DNA of 5,740 bases from Syntrophus sp. (in: bacteria). GTDB taxonomy: Bacteria; Desulfobacterota; Syntrophia; Syntrophales; UBA8958. Of this stretch, positions 5,062 through 5,740 are shown in pieces. Each line of letters starts with the position of its first letter. The first letter of the stretch is position 1. The stretch lies in contig DMAT01000357.1 of the NCBI GenBank assembly GCA_003451635.1, positions 624 to 6,363 on the forward strand. The letters are read 5' to 3'. The position numbers were made by a program, and so were the translations under genes. The notes below the pieces were generated by a model. That model did not search any database, was not told the origin of the DNA, and was given only the letters and a program-made list of their open reading frames with translations.

Positions 5062-5740
5062 TCAGACCAATGTCCCCAATGTCCCAATTGCAACCCGCAA
5101 AACTGCGAGCGCCACTTCAAAGTCAAACGAGCGAATACCGTCATCAATCTGGCGATAGTGGATTGGGAAGGCGGTGCGAAGCAACTCCGCATTCGCATCC
5201 AGCACATCAACCGCCTCCGCGTCATCATCGGCAAGCATTGCCGCAAGCTTGTCACAGACCGCCTTGAGTTGTTCCGAGGCGACTGTGCCGACCATTTGGG
5301 CCTGTTTCTCCGGCAGCCGCTGTTCCAATTGGGAGATAAGATCTGCAAGCGCCATCTTGAGCTCGTCAAGGCTGGCATCGATTTCCTCACGCGGACTCCG
5401 TTCCCTGATCGCGACCTCAAGCCTTTCCGCCAGTTGCTGCAAACGGGCTGCGCCAATGGTACCGGAGACACCTTTGAGCGTGTGAGCGAGCCGCTCCGCT
5501 GTATCCCAGAAATTGCCCTCCAATGCTTTGCGGATTTCCCCCACAACGGATTTCTGTCCGGCAACAAACTTGTGCAGCATCGAGAGGTAGAGCGGCTTCT
5601 TGCCAAGCACCCGGCGCAGGCCGTCGGCCAAATCCAACCCCTCAATGCCCGACGGCAGATCGACATCAACCACCACCTGCGGTTTCACCTCGACGGCGGC
5701 GGCTACCAATTGGCGCGGCTTGATCCATTTCAGCAGCGCC
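5062..5740 (-). CDS. Hybrid sensor histidine kinase, C-terminal part with Hpt domain (partial)
   Basis: The reading frame is open to the right edge, so this is the last 225 or so codons of a longer gene. It begins with LLKWIKPRQLV, which resembles the final helix of a receiver domain in BarA-type hybrid kinases. A Pro/Val-rich linker follows, then an Hpt domain (GLDLADGLRRVLGKKPLYLSMLHKFVAGQ ... ) with the phosphorylatable His in AHTLKG, its codon at 5482-5484. A helical tail follows (LAAMLADDDAEAVDVLDANAELL, then FDFEVALAVLR). Kinase and sensor domains would lie outside the window. A TTG at 5707-5709 could mimic a start, but continuity with the receiver end argues against it. The Hpt domain probably passes phosphate to the receiver of the next gene. 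The Hpt identity is secure; the full architecture is inferred. Confidence 0.88.
   Translation of the reverse strand, partial: ALLKWIKPRQLVAAAVEVKPQVVVDVDLPSGIEGLDLADGLRRVLGKKPLYLSMLHKFVAGQKSVVGEIRKALEGNFWDTAERLAHTLKGVSGTIGAARLQQLAERLEVAIRERSPREEIDASLDELKMALADLISQLEQRLPEKQAQMVGTVASEQLKAVCDKLAAMLADDDAEAVDVLDANAELLRTAFPIHYRQIDDGIRSFDFEVALAVLRVAIGTLGTLV
5067..5084 (-). repeat. Tandem 9-bp repeat at the end of the kinase gene
   Basis: Two perfect copies of GGACATTGG (minus strand) encode Gly-Thr-Leu-Gly-Thr-Leu near the C terminus. A 9-bp unit keeps the frame if copies are gained or lost. The G-rich repeat also lies just ahead of the ATG of the phosphatase gene and may act as its weak ribosome binding site. 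Confidence 0.55.

Noticed and set aside
5052..5669. 205-residue minus-strand ORF overlapping the Hpt region in another frame
   Set aside because: Arg/Ser/Trp-rich low-quality translation; the Hpt motif AHTLKG is in the other frame, which stays open to the window edge.
1..5740. CRISPR arrays, tRNA or rRNA genes, insertion sequences, phage genes
   Set aside because: No spaced direct-repeat array, cloverleaf, transposase or terminal inverted repeat was seen; the window is compact housekeeping, redox and signalling DNA.

Overview
The window reads as chromosomal DNA of a Gram-negative, probably anaerobic bacterium, most likely a Desulfobacterota (former Deltaproteobacteria) member of the Syntrophus/Desulfovibrio type. 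This placement is an inference. It rests on the HisF and HisH sequence style (the N terminus MLSKRIIPCLDVRDG with KGIKFKGNIDIGDP in HisF, and DYKAGNL in HisH), on a CcdA/TlpA thiol pair, and on an apparent selenoprotein. Genes are packed tightly, with strong Shine-Dalgarno sites and moderately GC-rich coding DNA. The one sizeable gap (about 1380-1782) is visibly more AT-rich.

Layout. (1) Positions 1-1379, minus strand: a three-gene run, OsmC-family protein -> hisH -> hisF (hisF leaves the window at its 3' side). The OsmC-family gene carries an in-frame TGA exactly where the family has its first, peroxidatic cysteine. A compact stem-loop that fits a bacterial SECIS element follows it. I read it as one 156-residue selenoprotein, not two short ORFs or a pseudogene. 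(2) Positions 1380-1782: a divergent regulatory region. It has a near-consensus sigma70-type promoter (TTGACA-N17-TATGAT) pointing at ccdA, overlapped by ATTGACA-type half-sites repeated every 28 bp. (3) Positions 1783-3036, plus strand: a CcdA/short-DsbD membrane thiol transporter and an exported TlpA/ResA-like thioredoxin (WCPSC), a two-gene reductant-export unit. (4) Positions 3067-5740, minus strand: a signalling operon in the order hybrid histidine kinase C terminus with Hpt domain (partial) -> receiver-PP2C phosphatase -> STAS anti-sigma antagonist -> RsbW-like anti-sigma kinase, with gaps of 2, 1 and 6 nt.

How they work together. The last group is a complete partner-switching cascade except for its sigma factor, which is not in the window. 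The kinase/Hpt protein probably phosphorylates the receiver of the phosphatase. The phosphatase then dephosphorylates the STAS protein, which in turn sequesters the RsbW-like kinase. The CcdA/TlpA pair moves electrons from cytoplasmic thioredoxin to periplasmic thiols. The Sec-containing OsmC protein would be a cytoplasmic peroxide reductase. The two redox units are transcribed divergently from one region and could share a redox regulator, but nothing in the sequence proves this.

The most notable item is the Sec-OsmC gene with its SECIS-like hairpin. From memory, Sec-containing OsmC-like proteins have been reported in selenoproteome surveys, so the family may be known. The placement directly ahead of hisH-hisF, and the fact that standard gene callers would split it, are what deserve attention.
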